From: Bacteroidales bacterium
GTDB lineage: Bacteria; Bacteroidota; Bacteroidia; Bacteroidales; PUMT01
NCBI GenBank assembly: GCA_007132715.1
Contig: SLOE01000084.1
Location: forward strand, 1-64,000
Length of the DNA stretch: 64,000 bases
Reading direction: 5' to 3'
This document shows positions 22,631 through 33,910 of this stretch, piece after piece. Made by a program: the position numbers and the translations under genes. The notes under the pieces are model-generated. The model saw only the letters and a program-made list of their open reading frames with translations. It was not told the DNA's origin and did no database searches. The stretch's first letter is position 1. The number at the start of each line of letters is the position of its first letter.

Positions 22631-22900
22631 CTATTTATTCCTTTTACCTCCGTGACCGCGGAACATCCGGGTGGGAGAAAATTCGCCGAGCTTGTGTCCC
22701 ACCATGTTCTCGGTAACATATACGGGAATGAATTTGTTCCCGTTGTGAACGGCAATCGTATGGCCCACAAAATCGGGCGATATCATCGAACGGCGCGACC
22801 AGGTCTTGATAACTGTCTTCTTGCCCGACTTGTTCATGTCGGTAACCCTTTTTTCCACCTTGTAATCAATAAAAGGTCCTTTCTTCAGTGAGCGACTCAT
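22631..22900 (-). CDS. rpsS: Ribosomal protein S19
   Basis: '[19 protein letters not shown]...[23 protein letters not shown]'. Confidence 0.98.
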   Translation of the reverse strand: MSRSLKKGPFIDYKVEKRVTDMNKSGKKTVIKTWSRRSMISPDFVGHTIAVHNGNKFIPVYVTENMVGHKLGEFSPTRMFRGHGGKRNK

Positions 22901-22921
22901 AGTGATCGTTTATTATCAGTT

Positions 22922-23746
22922 TTATTTTTTCCTTTTCTCAACAATATACTTGCTTGAAGCCTTCTTTTTCGAACGGGTCTTGTAACCCTTTGCAGGCAAA
23001 CCTTTTCTTGACCTCGGATGTCCGCCTGAAGCACGTCCTTCCCCGCCACCCATCGGATGATCAACCGGGTTCATCACAACGCCCCTCACCCTCGGCCTGC
23101 GTCCCAGCCAGCGGCTGCGGCCGGCCTTGCCGGAACGTTCAAGTGCATTGTCAGGATTGGATACCGACCCGATTGTAGCACGACAGGTCACGAGTATCAT
23201 CCTCATCTCGCCCGAAGGCAGCTTGATAATGGCATACTTACCTTCACGGCTGGTGAGCTGTGCATATGATCCTGCGCTTCTTGCCATTGCCGCGCCCTTA
23301 CCTGGCTGCAGCTCAATATTATGAATTACCGTACCAAGGGGTATATCCGAAAGGAACAGTGTGTTTCCTATCTCCGGTGCCACATCCTTTCCAGACATAA
23401 TTGTCTGTCCAACCTGCAATCCTGCCGGCGCTATTATATACCTTTTTTCGCCGTCAGCGTAAACCACCAGTGCAATCCTCGCCGAACGGTTGGGATCATA
23501 CTCGATGGTTTTTACCACGGCAGGAACTCCATCCTTGTTCCTTTTGAAATCGATGACCCGGTAACGGCGCTTATGACCGCCACCCAGATACCTCATTGTC
23601 ATCTTACCCTGATTGTTCCTCCCGCCCGATTTCTTATGCGGTGCAAGGAGCGACTTCTCGGGCTTGTCGGTAGTGATATGCTCGAAAGTCGATTTTATCT
23701 TGTGCCTCTGGCCCGGGGTAACCGGGTTTAATTTACGTACTGCCAT
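22922..23746 (-). CDS. rplB: Ribosomal protein L2
   Basis: '[30 protein letters not shown]...[27 protein letters not shown]'. Confidence 0.98.
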   Translation of the reverse strand: MAVRKLNPVTPGQRHKIKSTFEHITTDKPEKSLLAPHKKSGGRNNQGKMTMRYLGGGHKRRYRVIDFKRNKDGVPAVVKTIEYDPNRSARIALVVYADGEKRYIIAPAGLQVGQTIMSGKDVAPEIGNTLFLSDIPLGTVIHNIELQPGKGAAMARSAGSYAQLTSREGKYAIIKLPSGEMRMILVTCRATIGSVSNPDNALERSGKAGRSRWLGRRPRVRGVVMNPVDHPMGGGEGRASGGHPRSRKGLPAKGYKTRSKKKASSKYIVEKRKK

Positions 23747-23812
23747 TTTTGTAGAAACTCTATTCTGTTATTATTATCTCCCTTTCGGGGAAGACAACGC
23801 CTTCCCTGTTCA

Positions 23813-24103
23813 CTATATATTACTGTAGAAATCAATCATATCACCCTCGGCAAGAGTTATTATTGCCTTTTTGAATGATCCAGTCTTGCCGTGTATCATT
23901 CCGGTCTTGGTATACCTGGATTTTGACTTGCCTCCGTAAACAATGGTGTTTACCGCATCAACCCGCACATCATACATCTCTTCTACGGCCTTTTTTATCT
24001 GTATTTTGTTGGCCTTCTTTTCTACAATAAAACCATACCTGTTCAGCTTATCGCCGAGATTGGTCATTTTTTCGGTAATGATCGGTTTTTTTATAATTTC
24101 CAT
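23813..24103 (-). CDS. rplW: Ribosomal protein L23
   Basis: 'IIKKPIITEKMTNLGDKLNRYGFIVEKKANKIQIKKAVEEMYDVRVDAVNT'. Confidence 0.97.
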   Translation of the reverse strand: MEIIKKPIITEKMTNLGDKLNRYGFIVEKKANKIQIKKAVEEMYDVRVDAVNTIVYGGKSKSRYTKTGMIHGKTGSFKKAIITLAEGDMIDFYSNI

Positions 24104-24108
24104 GATTA

Positions 24109-24747
24109 TTACTGTTTTCGGTTGCTTAACATGTTGTCCAGGATATCGACAGAGCTTTCGGCAATTAAAAGTACCGAAGCGTTCATGATGTCATATGTAT
24201 TCAGTTCTGAAGCGATGATAACCTTTACACCCTGCAGATTACGCGATGACAGATATATGTTGTTGTTCTGTTCATTCAGCACCAGCAGTGATTTTTCACC
24301 GTTAGCCTTGAGGTTGCTGAGAAACGCGGCATAATCGGCAGTGCGTGGTGCCTCCAGGATGAAGTCCTCAATAACGCGGATCTTGTCGGATTTGGCCTTG
24401 TATGTAAGAGCTGACCTCCTTGCAAGTTTTTTCACCTTCTTGTTCAGCTTGAAGCTGTAATCGCGCGGTTGGGGACCAAAGGTACGGCCTCCGCCCCTGA
24501 AGATGGGACTCTTTATATCACCTGCACGCGCAGTGCCTGTTCCTTTCTGCCTTTTGATCTTTTTAGTACTGCCGGTAACCTCCGAACGCTCCTTGGTCTT
24601 GTGAGTGCCCTGCCTTTTGCCGGCCATGAAATGTTTCACATCAAGATAAATAGCATGATCATTCGGCTCAATTCCGAAGATGCTGTCATCCAGGCTTACG
24701 TTCCTGCCTGTCTCTTCACCTTTGATATTATATACTGCTAACTCCAT
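24109..24747 (-). CDS. rplD: Ribosomal protein L4
   Basis: '[51 protein letters not shown]'. Confidence 0.97.
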   Translation of the reverse strand: MELAVYNIKGEETGRNVSLDDSIFGIEPNDHAIYLDVKHFMAGKRQGTHKTKERSEVTGSTKKIKRQKGTGTARAGDIKSPIFRGGGRTFGPQPRDYSFKLNKKVKKLARRSALTYKAKSDKIRVIEDFILEAPRTADYAAFLSNLKANGEKSLLVLNEQNNNIYLSSRNLQGVKVIIASELNTYDIMNASVLLIAESSVDILDNMLSNRKQ

Positions 24748-24748
24748 C

Positions 24749-25366
24749 TTATTGCTGAATAATTAAATATGAACCTTTCGCACCCGGAACTGATCCTCTG
24801 ACCAGCAGAAGATTGCTCTCGGGTATTATCTTTACGACCCTGAGGGATATCATCATAACATTTTCCCCGCCCATCCTTCCGGCCATCCTCATTCCTTTGA
24901 ATACACGTGACGGATATGACGAACTTCCGATCGACCCGGGCGCACGCATCCTGTTGTGCTGTCCGTGAGTAGCCTGACCCACTCCAGCGAAACCGTGCCT
25001 TTTCACCACACCCTGAAATCCTTTTCCTTTTGACATCCCCGTAATATCGAGCCAGGTGTCATTCTTCAGCAGGTCTACGGTAATTACATCTCCAAGCTTC
25101 ACCTCCTGTGTAAAGTTGTAAAATTCATGCAGTTTCTTTTTCGGGGTGGTTTTGGCCTTCCTGAAATGCCCAAGCATAGGCTTGTTGCATGACTTCTCCT
25201 TCTTCTCGTCAAAGGCAAGCTGAACAGCCTCATAGCCGTCTTTCTCCATTGTCTTTACCTGTGTAACGACACAGGGGCCCGCCTCAATAACTGTACAGGG
25301 AGTATTCCTCCCGTCCTCATCAAACACCGAGGTCATGCCTATCTTTTTACCAATTAATCCGGACAT
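24749..25366 (-). CDS. rplC: Ribosomal protein L3
   Basis: '[39 protein letters not shown]...[14 protein letters not shown]'. Confidence 0.98.
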   Translation of the reverse strand: MSGLIGKKIGMTSVFDEDGRNTPCTVIEAGPCVVTQVKTMEKDGYEAVQLAFDEKKEKSCNKPMLGHFRKAKTTPKKKLHEFYNFTQEVKLGDVITVDLLKNDTWLDITGMSKGKGFQGVVKRHGFAGVGQATHGQHNRMRAPGSIGSSSYPSRVFKGMRMAGRMGGENVMMISLRVVKIIPESNLLLVRGSVPGAKGSYLIIQQ

Positions 25367-25387
25367 CTTATCTCTGTTTACAAAAAA

Positions 25388-25693
25388 TTACACTTTTATT
25401 TCAACCTCAACTCCGCTGGGCAATTCCAGTTTCATCAGTGCATCTATTGTTTTGGGAGTTGAACTGTATATATCAAGCAGGCGCTTGTATGAACTCAGTT
25501 CAAACTGCTCCCTCGATTTCTTGTTTACGAACGGCGAACGCAGAACCGTGAATATCCTCTTGTGGGTGGGCAGCGGGATTGGCCCGCTCACGATTGCTCC
25601 CGTTGTCTTTACGGTCTTAACGATCTTTTCGGTCGACTTGTCCACCAGGTTGTGATCGTATGATTTCAGTTTTATTCGTATTTTCTGGCTCAT
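25388..25693 (-). CDS. rpsJ: Ribosomal protein S10
   Basis: '[65 protein letters not shown]'. Confidence 0.98.
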   Translation of the reverse strand: MSQKIRIKLKSYDHNLVDKSTEKIVKTVKTTGAIVSGPIPLPTHKRIFTVLRSPFVNKKSREQFELSSYKRLLDIYSSTPKTIDALMKLELPSGVEVEIKV

Positions 25694-25705
25694 TTTATTT
25701 GTTGA

Positions 25706-27811
25706 TTATGCTGATTCTTTTCGCCCGGTTGAGCTTTCCAGTAATTTTTTTGCTATAACGTCAGTAACCCTCTCGTAATGTGAAAACTCCATTGTTGAAG
25801 TGGCCCTTCCCGATGTAAGTGTGCGCAGCACGGTAACGTAACCGAATTGCTCGGCAAGCGGCACCCTGGCACGTATGATCCTGGCACCTGCTTTCCCTTC
25901 CATCTTTTCGACGTTGCCCCTCCTTTTATTGAAATCTGATATTACATCTCCCATGTACTCCTCAGGGGTAACCACTTCTACTTTCATTATCGGCTCCATC
26001 AGTACAGGTTTTGTCTTCGGCAGCGCATGCCTGAAGGCCTGTTTTGCCGCGATTTCAAATGAGAGGCTGTCTGAGTCAACATTGTGATATGATCCGTCAA
26101 CAAGCTCAACCTTAAGGTTCTCAACAGGGTATCCTGCCAGCACACCGTTTTGCATCGCCTCTGCAAACCCCTTCTGAACCGAGGGTATGTATTCCTTTGG
26201 AATATTGCCTCCCTTGACCTCATCAATAAATTGAAGTCCGGTATGCCCCTCATCAGCCGGGGATATTCTTACTATTATGTCGGCAAACTTACCCCTGCCC
26301 CCTGTCTGCTTCCTGAACACTTCCCTGTGTTCAACGGGCACGGTGATAGCTTCCCTGTAGGCCACCTGGGGCGCACCCTGGTTGCACTCCACCTTGAATT
26401 CACGTTTAAGCCTGTCAACCAGTATCTCAAGGTGCAGTTCTCCCATACCGTTTATCAGGGTCTGCCCTGACTGGTCGTCGTATCTGACCTTGAATGTGGG
26501 GTCCTCCTCAGAAAGCTTGTTTAGAGCTAACCCCAGCTTGTCGATATCCGCTTGTGTTTTGGGCTCTATTGCCACGCCGATTACCGGTTCGGGAAAAGTG
26601 ATCGATTCCAGCAGTATTGGCTTTTTCTCCTCACAAAGTGTATCGCCGGTCCTCAGATCCTTGAGCCCTACTGCGGCGCATATATCACCAGCCTCAATGA
26701 CCTCCTTGGGATGCTGCTTGTTTGCATGCATCTGGTACAGCCGGGTGATGCGCTCCTTCTTGCCTGTACGAACATTCAGAACATGGCTTCCGGCTACGAT
26801 CCGTCCGCTGTAGACCCTCAAAAACGCAAGACGCCCGACAAACGGGTCGGTAGCTATCTTAAACGCCAGGGCTGACATTGGCTCTGTATTGTCGGGCTTC
26901 CTTTCAATCAATTCGTCGTTGCGGGGGTTAATGCCCTTTACGGCTTCAATATCGACCGGTGACGGGAGGAAAGCCACAATAGCATCCAGCAGGCGCTGAA
27001 TACCCTTGTTCTTGAAAGCCGCACCGCACATTACCGGCACAACGGTCATACCGATGGTTGCTTTCCTTATGGCAGCTATGAGCTGCTCATTGGTAATTGA
27101 TCCGGGGTGCTCAAGATACTGCTCGAGTATGGTATCGTCGGCATCGGCTACCGATTCGATCAGCCTGCCCCTCCACTCCTGTGCCTCTTCTGCCAGATCA
27201 TCGGGTATACCGGTCAATTCATAGGTAACGCCAAGCTTATCCTCATGCCAGATCACGGCCTTCATCTCGATCAGGTCGACAACACCCCTGAAGTTCTCTT
27301 CAGAGCCAATTGGTAACTGCAAGGGCACAGGGTTTGCTCCCAGCTTCTCATGTATCTGCGACACCACTGTAAGGAAATCGGCTCCCGAGCGGTCCATCTT
27401 GTTTACAAACCCGATACGGGGCACCCTGTACCTGTCGGCCTGCCTCCATACGGTCTCTGACTGCGGCTCGACACCTCCAACTGCACAAAAAACGGCAACG
27501 GCCCCATCCAGTACCCGGAGCGACCGTTCCACCTCAACTGTAAAATCGACGTGACCGGGTGTATCTATAATATTTATCTTATAATCTTCATTATTGTATT
27601 TCCAGAAGGTTGTGGTTGCTGCAGAAGTAATGGTAATGCCGCGCTCCTGCTCCTGGACCATCCAGTCCATAGTAGCAGCACCGTCATGCACCTCGCCCAT
27701 CCGGTGAGTTATGCCTGTATAAAACAGGATCCTCTCCGTTGTGGTGGTCTTACCGGCATCAATGTGGGCCATTATGCCGATGTTTCGCGTATTTTTTAGA
27801 TTCTTTACCAT
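25706..27811 (-). CDS. fusA: Elongation factor G (canonical)
   Basis: 701 aa; intact [43 protein letters not shown]. Confidence 0.98.
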   Translation of the reverse strand: MVKNLKNTRNIGIMAHIDAGKTTTTERILFYTGITHRMGEVHDGAATMDWMVQEQERGITITSAATTTFWKYNNEDYKINIIDTPGHVDFTVEVERSLRVLDGAVAVFCAVGGVEPQSETVWRQADRYRVPRIGFVNKMDRSGADFLTVVSQIHEKLGANPVPLQLPIGSEENFRGVVDLIEMKAVIWHEDKLGVTYELTGIPDDLAEEAQEWRGRLIESVADADDTILEQYLEHPGSITNEQLIAAIRKATIGMTVVPVMCGAAFKNKGIQRLLDAIVAFLPSPVDIEAVKGINPRNDELIERKPDNTEPMSALAFKIATDPFVGRLAFLRVYSGRIVAGSHVLNVRTGKKERITRLYQMHANKQHPKEVIEAGDICAAVGLKDLRTGDTLCEEKKPILLESITFPEPVIGVAIEPKTQADIDKLGLALNKLSEEDPTFKVRYDDQSGQTLINGMGELHLEILVDRLKREFKVECNQGAPQVAYREAITVPVEHREVFRKQTGGRGKFADIIVRISPADEGHTGLQFIDEVKGGNIPKEYIPSVQKGFAEAMQNGVLAGYPVENLKVELVDGSYHNVDSDSLSFEIAAKQAFRHALPKTKPVLMEPIMKVEVVTPEEYMGDVISDFNKRRGNVEKMEGKAGARIIRARVPLAEQFGYVTVLRTLTSGRATSTMEFSHYERVTDVIAKKLLESSTGRKESA

Positions 27812-27853
27812 TTATTAATTATACAACCTCTCTGCTTCTATTGTCCTGTTCAG

Positions 27854-28330
27854 TTAGAACCTGAAATGGGCAAAAGCCTTGTTCGCCTCAGCCATCCTGT
27901 GCATATCCTCTTTTCTTTTGAAAGCGGCGCCTTCCTCATTGAATGCTGCCACAATCTCAGCTCCCAGCTTGTCGGCCATGGTCTTTCCGGCACGCTTGCG
28001 CGAAAAAAGGATCATATTCTTCATGCTGATGGAAACCTTCCTTTCCGACCTGACCTCCTGCGGTACCTGGAAAGTAGCCCCACCAACCCTGCGGCTTTTA
28101 ACCTCTACCATGGGAGTTATGTTCTCCAGTGCTTTCTTCCATACCTCGAGAGGTGTCTTGCCCGAATCCTTAGTCTTTTTCTCAACGATATCCAGTGCGT
28201 CGTAAAAGATATTAAATGAAAGACTCTTCTTGCCCTGATACATCATATTGTTTACAAACCGGGTAACCTCAATGTCTCCATATTTTGGATCCGGAAGCAG
28301 GATTCTCTTCTTTGGTTTTGACTTTCTCAT
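27854..28330 (-). CDS. rpsG: Ribosomal protein S7
   Basis: '[39 protein letters not shown]'. Confidence 0.98.
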   Translation of the reverse strand: MRKSKPKKRILLPDPKYGDIEVTRFVNNMMYQGKKSLSFNIFYDALDIVEKKTKDSGKTPLEVWKKALENITPMVEVKSRRVGGATFQVPQEVRSERKVSISMKNMILFSRKRAGKTMADKLGAEIVAAFNEEGAAFKRKEDMHRMAEANKAFAHFRF

Positions 28331-28350
28331 CTGCTTATGCTGATTTTATA

Positions 28351-28731
28351 TTATTTTTTGACCTTTGGCCTCTTTGTGCCGTACTTTGACCTTCTTTGCG
28401 TACGTCCTTCAACTCCTGAAGTGTCCAGTGCGCCGCGAACCAGGTGGTATCTCACGCCGGGCAGATCCTTAACCCTGCCGCCCCTGATCAGAACAATAGA
28501 GTGTTCCTGCAGGTTGTGACCTTCTCCGGGGATATATGAATTCACTTCCTTCCCGTTGGTAAGCCTTACCCTGGCCACTTTCCTCATGGCCGAGTTGGGC
28601 TTTTTCGGTGTGGTAGTATAAACACGCACACATACACCCCTTCTTTGAGGGCATGCATCCAGAGCAGGAGCCTTCTTCTTTTCGGTCAGCCTGGTCCTTC
28701 CTTTTCTTACTAACTGCTGAATTGTAGGCAT
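28351..28731 (-). CDS. rpsL: Ribosomal protein S12
   Basis: '[12 protein letters not shown]...[37 protein letters not shown]'. Confidence 0.98.
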   Translation of the reverse strand: MPTIQQLVRKGRTRLTEKKKAPALDACPQRRGVCVRVYTTTPKKPNSAMRKVARVRLTNGKEVNSYIPGEGHNLQEHSIVLIRGGRVKDLPGVRYHLVRGALDTSGVEGRTQRRSKYGTKRPKVKK

Positions 28732-28776
28732 AAAGATTAATTCAAATATTTACAAACATTTTATTAAACGGGTGTG

Positions 28777-28806
28777 CAAAGGTATACTTTTTTTTGTAAA
28801 AACAAG
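28777..28806 (-). promoter_or_regulatory. Predicted Bacteroidota-type promoter of the str/S10/spc/alpha cluster
   Basis: Minus strand TACCTTTG (28784-28777) matches TAnnTTTG; CTTG (28806-28803) 18 nt upstream. Confidence 0.55.
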
Positions 28807-29165
28807 AATCCTTAATTAATATTTTCCTCCGTTCCTCGCCTGTTTGCAGGCAGTATGCCATCTGCACGATGTCAGTCTCCTACCCGTCTCAATGTACCCG
28901 GTTCCGTTCCGGTGGTAGTCCTGCTATTTCCAATCCCGTCTGTGCAATCCGGCAACAATCGGATCATCCTGTTTCCGCCACATAATATATAATATTATGT
29001 ATGCTGCAAACAGGCTTGCCAGGTGATCAGTAAATTCGAAAATAGAGTAACCCTGTATAACAGAAACTGTTTAAGGGGAATGTACTACAAGTACGGCACC
29101 CTTCCGAAGGTCTGCAAAGGTAGTAAAAAAGTTTTTCCGGTCAACAATTTTGCAGTTAAAATCGA

Positions 29166-31505
29166 TTATTTTCCCGAATATCTCAGAGTCCGTTCATCGG
29201 CAATCGGTCCATTCCAATCCATTCCAAAGGCAAAACCGTAACAATTTCCTTCGCTGTCGCAGTAAACTTCCATGTCATGGGGAACGTCCTCAAACTGTTC
29301 TTCAACCGTTCGCATATTGGCCGGCAGTTGAAGGGGCAGAAGACCCCGTGGTGAAAACTTCCCCGAAAGGATATCCATCAGGGCCTGGTCCTGAACGCCG
29401 AAATGAACGACAATGGCATCGGCCAGCGGCTCAATTTCGCTAAAAACGGCCGGGTTAGACATATTCATAACTACTACTACCGGTCGGTCACCCATCTTGT
29501 CGCGGGTCTGCCTGACAAGGTCAAGATCGGTCGTATTGCTTACAGTCACTGTTTTACCCCGGTAGGAACGGTTGGTGAAATTTTCCAGTGGATCGCCCCC
29601 GGCTATGCTTTCCTCCCTGGCGTAGGTTGCGGTATAGGGTTCGTACTGCAAACTCATCGGGATGTAACCGTTCCCGCCCCCACTGAAGTCATCCCTGCTG
29701 TACCCGCTTCCCCGGTCAGGACTCTCAATAAAAACGAATGCATATTCTGCATGGTCCGGATCAGAAGTGACCCTGAAATAGTTCCCTGCAATCTCAAGAC
29801 TTACCGGATGCTCATGACGCTCAGGAGTTGTCATTCCAAACCAGTTCATCCTTGAGGGGATAAAACGCTCGGGTATGTACACACTGGCTTCGTAACCGGC
29901 AGGTAGCACGCCTCCCGAATTCTTGAGCATTACAACCGATTTTAGCTGTGCATCGTAGCCTGCCTGCATAAATTCAGGATTACCAACGGTCCTGCGTGTT
30001 TCTTCCGGATCAACGTAAGGGTTCTCAAAAAGCCCTGTGCGGAACATGTTAAGCAGCAGCCTTTTTGCAGACTTTTCAAAACGGCTGCGCATTTTGGCCT
30101 CGCCCAACCTGGCCACACCCATAAAATAGGCCTCTATCACCGGACCTGCATCGTTGTTACCCCCGAACTGGTCTACCCCGGCCATTATGGCTTTGTAGTG
30201 CCTTTCGGCTTCTGACAGGTCCTCTACTCCCCAGCCTGCATTACCGAACTGGTCAACCGCCGTGGCGGTACGCGTCACGCCCCAGTCAGTGCAGACCACC
30301 CCCGCATATCCGTATCTCTTCCGCAGCAGGTCGGTAATGATGTACCTGCTATAGGCGTTGCCCACATTCTCTCCATAGACGGTATCCTGTTGCCATGAGA
30401 TGGTATAGTAAGGCATAACGGCAGATGCTTGTCCGGTCCCCCCCTCCAGTCTGAAAGCCCCCTCAACAAAAGGCTTAAGCTGCTCTTCGAGGTTATTGCC
30501 CGGATAGACCGCATACTTGCCGAAGGCATAATGGGCATCCCTTCCGCCCTCTCCTGTGCCCCCGCCGGGCCAGTGCTTCACCATCGCATTCACGCTTTCC
30601 CTTCCCCAGCCACTGGAGATGTCGGTCAGGGTGGACTGGAAGCCGTCTATATATGCCCTGGTCATTTCGGTTACAAGAACAGGGTCCTCACCGAATGTGC
30701 CTCTCACACGGCTCCACCGCGGATCGGTTGCAAGATCGGCCATTGGCGAAAGTGCCGTTGCAAGTCCCAGTGCCCTGTATTCTGTTGAAGCTATCCTGCC
30801 GAACTCATATACAATCTCAGGGTCAAAGGTTGCAGCAAGTCCGAGTGCACCCGGCCACATCGATATATCACCCCCGGCACCGGCATCAAATTCGGCGCTT
30901 GCAACTGTGCCATGCCGTGGATCGGAGCTGTTGTTGGCCGGAATTCCGTGTCCTAAACCTTCAACGAATCCCTGCACCCTGTTGTTCCACCTGGCAGCAA
31001 TCTCCGGACTCTGTACAAAAGTTACCAGTATATGCCTGAGATTGTCGTACTTAAGGAAATTCTTCTGCTGGTCGGACAGCTCCCACGGATCGGCACCGCT
31101 CTCCTCGAAACTGACCCCCTTAAAGGTATTCGCTGCAAACCTCGATGAACGGGCCGGAACGGACTGGTGCCCGCTATACAGCATCAGTCCCGCGATCTCC
31201 TGGATACTCAGCCTGGAGGCAAGGTCACTGACCCTCTCCTCCGGCGAAAGCCGCCAGTCCTCGTACCTGTCAAGCTTCCCGTTCCTGTTAAGGTCTTTGA
31301 AGGCGAACCCGCGGTCGGTGATTATCTCCACACCCGATAAAGGTGTGTAGGCAATGTCGGTCCCGCCCCTGTTTGTTACCAGTACGTAATTGCCCCTGTC
31401 CTGTTCCTCCCATAACTGCTCATAAGTACATGAAGCTGCAATAAAAGCCAGGGCAATCAAAACAGGATCTGTGAATATATTTAATCTGCTCATAGATAGC
31501 TGCAT
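29166..31505 (-). CDS. Glycoside hydrolase family 3 lipoprotein (beta-glucosidase-like)
   Basis: GH3 core 'ATALSPMADLATDPRWSRVRGTFGEDPVLVTEM...AMVKHWPGGG...GYAGVVCTDWG'; lipobox 'ALAFIAASC'; EF-hand-like 'DLNRNGKLDRYEDW'; ORF runs to 31637 but the signal peptide implies a start near 31505/31493. Confidence 0.88.
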   Translation of the reverse strand: MQLSMSRLNIFTDPVLIALAFIAASCTYEQLWEEQDRGNYVLVTNRGGTDIAYTPLSGVEIITDRGFAFKDLNRNGKLDRYEDWRLSPEERVSDLASRLSIQEIAGLMLYSGHQSVPARSSRFAANTFKGVSFEESGADPWELSDQQKNFLKYDNLRHILVTFVQSPEIAARWNNRVQGFVEGLGHGIPANNSSDPRHGTVASAEFDAGAGGDISMWPGALGLAATFDPEIVYEFGRIASTEYRALGLATALSPMADLATDPRWSRVRGTFGEDPVLVTEMTRAYIDGFQSTLTDISSGWGRESVNAMVKHWPGGGTGEGGRDAHYAFGKYAVYPGNNLEEQLKPFVEGAFRLEGGTGQASAVMPYYTISWQQDTVYGENVGNAYSRYIITDLLRKRYGYAGVVCTDWGVTRTATAVDQFGNAGWGVEDLSEAERHYKAIMAGVDQFGGNNDAGPVIEAYFMGVARLGEAKMRSRFEKSAKRLLLNMFRTGLFENPYVDPEETRRTVGNPEFMQAGYDAQLKSVVMLKNSGGVLPAGYEASVYIPERFIPSRMNWFGMTTPERHEHPVSLEIAGNYFRVTSDPDHAEYAFVFIESPDRGSGYSRDDFSGGGNGYIPMSLQYEPYTATYAREESIAGGDPLENFTNRSYRGKTVTVSNTTDLDLVRQTRDKMGDRPVVVVMNMSNPAVFSEIEPLADAIVVHFGVQDQALMDILSGKFSPRGLLPLQLPANMRTVEEQFEDVPHDMEVYCDSEGNCYGFAFGMDWNGPIADERTLRYSGK

Positions 31506-31624
31506 GACCCTTCTGTTGGTTCTGGTAAAGGATTCCCGGTAAAAATACCAATTATCAGCCGTCATTTGCAAAAGCTTAACAATACTTAACATCTCCTCAT
31601 AAAAGCCATATTGACAAACGATAA

Positions 31625-31655
31625 TTGAATCTTGCATAAAAATTTATTACTTTTG
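31625..31655 (+). promoter_or_regulatory. Predicted Bacteroidota-type promoter for EF-G paralog
   Basis: TTG (31625-31627) - 20 nt - TACTTTTG (31648-31655), about 95 nt upstream of ATG 31752. Confidence 0.5.
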
Positions 31656-31751
31656 GGGTCCCGCTTGCAACCTGCAGGTCATTTGTCATTACAGATCAGT
31701 ATATTAACACAGAAAAAGCATTATATAATCCAATTAAACAACACGATAGAT

Positions 31752-33908
31752 ATGAAAACATACCAGACCGACCAGATAAGGAACATAGTGGTTTGCGGAA
31801 ATCCCAAATCAGGAAAAACAACTCTGGTGGAGGCCATGCTTTTTGAAGGAGGGGTAATTGACAGGAGAGGCTCGGTTGAAAGCAGGAATACTGTCTCAGA
31901 CTACAACGAGATTGAGCACGAGAACGAGAACTCGGTATTTGCAACAGTATTATATACCGAGTATGCCGAAAAGAAGATCAATATTATTGATACTCCAGGT
32001 CTTGACGACTTCAGCGGGGGATTGATAACGGCACTGCGACCGGCAGATTCTGCCCTGATGCTGATCAATGGGCAGCATGGTGTTGAAATAGGTACCGAAA
32101 TACAGGGCAGGCATCTCGAATCACATGAAAAACCGGCCATCCTGGCAGTAAACCAACTCGACCATGATAAGGCCAATTTCGAAAAAGTTGTCGAGTCGCT
32201 CAAACAGAGTTATGGCAGCAAGGCGGTAATAGTGCAGTACCCTGTCAGCACAGGCGAAGGGTTCAACTCGGTTATCGATATTGTTAAGATGAAGATGTAC
32301 AAGTATCCGGCCGACGGCGGCAGTCCTGAGGTGTCTGATATTCCGGGCGACCATGCAGACCGTGCCGAAGAACTACGCAACGAGCTCATCGAGGCTGCCG
32401 CAGAGAATGACGAGAGCCTGATGGAGACCTTCTTCGACAAGGGGACACTTGACGAGCAGGAGATGCTCAGCGGCATAAAGCTGGGGATCATCTCAAGGAA
32501 CATGTTCCCTGTTCTCTGCATATCGGCAAAAAAGAACATGGGTGTCGGCAGTCTTCTTGAATTCATTGCCAACGCTGCTCCCGGCCCGCACGAAGCAGCA
32601 TCAGCCGTAACCAAAGATGACGACGAGGTGAAATGTGACTCCTCCGGGCCTGCTTCGGTATTCGTGTTCAAGACAAGCCTTGAGCAGCACATTGGTGAGA
32701 TCAACTTCTTCAAGGTCATGTCGGGCGAGATCGCCGAAAGCATTGACCTTGTCAATACCAACACCTCGGCCAAGGAGAGGTTCTCCCAGTTGCTTGTTGT
32801 TGCAGGCAAGACCCGCAACAAGGTGAGCAAGCTGGTTGCCGGCGATATCGGTGCAACAGTAAAGCTGAAAAATACAAAGGCAAACCATACCCTTACCGCT
32901 CCCGGCAAATCGTTCGAATTTGAGCCTATCGTATACCCCGAGCCCAAATTCCGCACTGCCATCAAGGCAAAGAGCGAATCGGACGACGAAAAGCTGGGCG
33001 AAGCCCTTTCAAGGATGCACGACGAGGATCCCACCATCGTGATTGAGTACTCAAAGGAGCTGAAACAGATCATTGTGTACGGACAGGGCGAGTACCACCT
33101 TAACATCCTTAAGTGGCATCTCGACAATATATTCAAGATAGAGACCGATTTCATTACCCCGAAGATCCCCTACCGCGAAACCATAACCAGGACCGCTCAG
33201 GCTACCTACCGCCACAAGAAACAGTCGGGCGGAGCCGGACAGTTCGGCGAGGTGCATATGGTGATCGAGCCCCATGCCGAGGATATGCCTGATCCTGCTA
33301 AGTACAAGGTTGACGGTAAGGAGATAAACGTTTCTGTGAGGGGCAAGGAGGAGCACAAGCTTCAGTGGGGAGGCATGCTGATCTATTTCAACTGCATCGT
33401 GGGCGGTTCGATCGATGCCCGCTTCATGCCCGCCATACTCAAGGGAATTATGGAAAAGATGGAGGAGGGGCCGCTCACGGGATCATATGCCCGTGATATC
33501 AGGGTGGCCGTTTACGACGGCAAGATGCACCCGGTCGACTCCAACGAGATATCCTTCAAGCTGGCTGGCCGTAATGCCTTCAGGGAGGCCTTCAAAAATG
33601 CGGGTCCCCGCATCCTTGAGCCCATCTACGATGTTGAGGTGCTGGTTCCCTCAGAGAGGATGGGTGATGTGATGAGCGACCTCCAGGGCCGCCGTGCCAT
33701 GATCGAGGGTATGACCAGCGAGAAGGGCTTCGAAAAGATCAAGGCCAGGGTGCCCCTGGCCGAGATGGCCAAATACTCGACGGCTCTGAGCTCGCTTACC
33801 AACGGCCGCGCCACCTACACAATGAAGATGGCCAAATACGAGGCCGTACCGGGTGATCTGCAGGAGAAGCTGCTGAAAGCCTATGAGGCTGAGCAGGAGG
33901 AAGAATAG
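31752..33908 (+). CDS. EF-G paralog (EF-G2-like) with altered GTPase motifs
   Basis: EF-G domain architecture through domain V ('RVPLAEMAKYSTALSSLTNGRATYTMKMAKYEAVP'); G motifs GNPKSGKTT, DTPGLDDF, NQLD; start set at 31752 (MKTYQTDQIRNIVVCG). Confidence 0.92.
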   Translation: MKTYQTDQIRNIVVCGNPKSGKTTLVEAMLFEGGVIDRRGSVESRNTVSDYNEIEHENENSVFATVLYTEYAEKKINIIDTPGLDDFSGGLITALRPADSALMLINGQHGVEIGTEIQGRHLESHEKPAILAVNQLDHDKANFEKVVESLKQSYGSKAVIVQYPVSTGEGFNSVIDIVKMKMYKYPADGGSPEVSDIPGDHADRAEELRNELIEAAAENDESLMETFFDKGTLDEQEMLSGIKLGIISRNMFPVLCISAKKNMGVGSLLEFIANAAPGPHEAASAVTKDDDEVKCDSSGPASVFVFKTSLEQHIGEINFFKVMSGEIAESIDLVNTNTSAKERFSQLLVVAGKTRNKVSKLVAGDIGATVKLKNTKANHTLTAPGKSFEFEPIVYPEPKFRTAIKAKSESDDEKLGEALSRMHDEDPTIVIEYSKELKQIIVYGQGEYHLNILKWHLDNIFKIETDFITPKIPYRETITRTAQATYRHKKQSGGAGQFGEVHMVIEPHAEDMPDPAKYKVDGKEINVSVRGKEEHKLQWGGMLIYFNCIVGGSIDARFMPAILKGIMEKMEEGPLTGSYARDIRVAVYDGKMHPVDSNEISFKLAGRNAFREAFKNAGPRILEPIYDVEVLVPSERMGDVMSDLQGRRAMIEGMTSEKGFEKIKARVPLAEMAKYSTALSSLTNGRATYTMKMAKYEAVPGDLQEKLLKAYEAEQEEE

Positions 33909-33910
33909 TA

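Noticed and set aside
21454-28731. Possible gene loss in the S10/str clusters (no tuf between fusA and rpsJ)
   Set aside because: Placement of tuf elsewhere is usual for Bacteroidota; all expected ribosomal genes are present once rpmJ is added by hand.
28981-28999. AT-only palindrome CATAATAT-ATA-ATATTATG upstream of rpsL
   Set aside because: Low-complexity AT sequence; easily expected by chance in an intergenic region.
30556-31350. 264-aa + strand ORF inside the GH3 gene
   Set aside because: Antisense artefact; GH3 motifs on the minus strand are continuous.
32210-33154. 314-aa ORF antisense to the EF-G paralog
   Set aside because: Shadow ORF from codon bias of a strong coding gene; Ser/Leu-rich translation with no recognisable domain.
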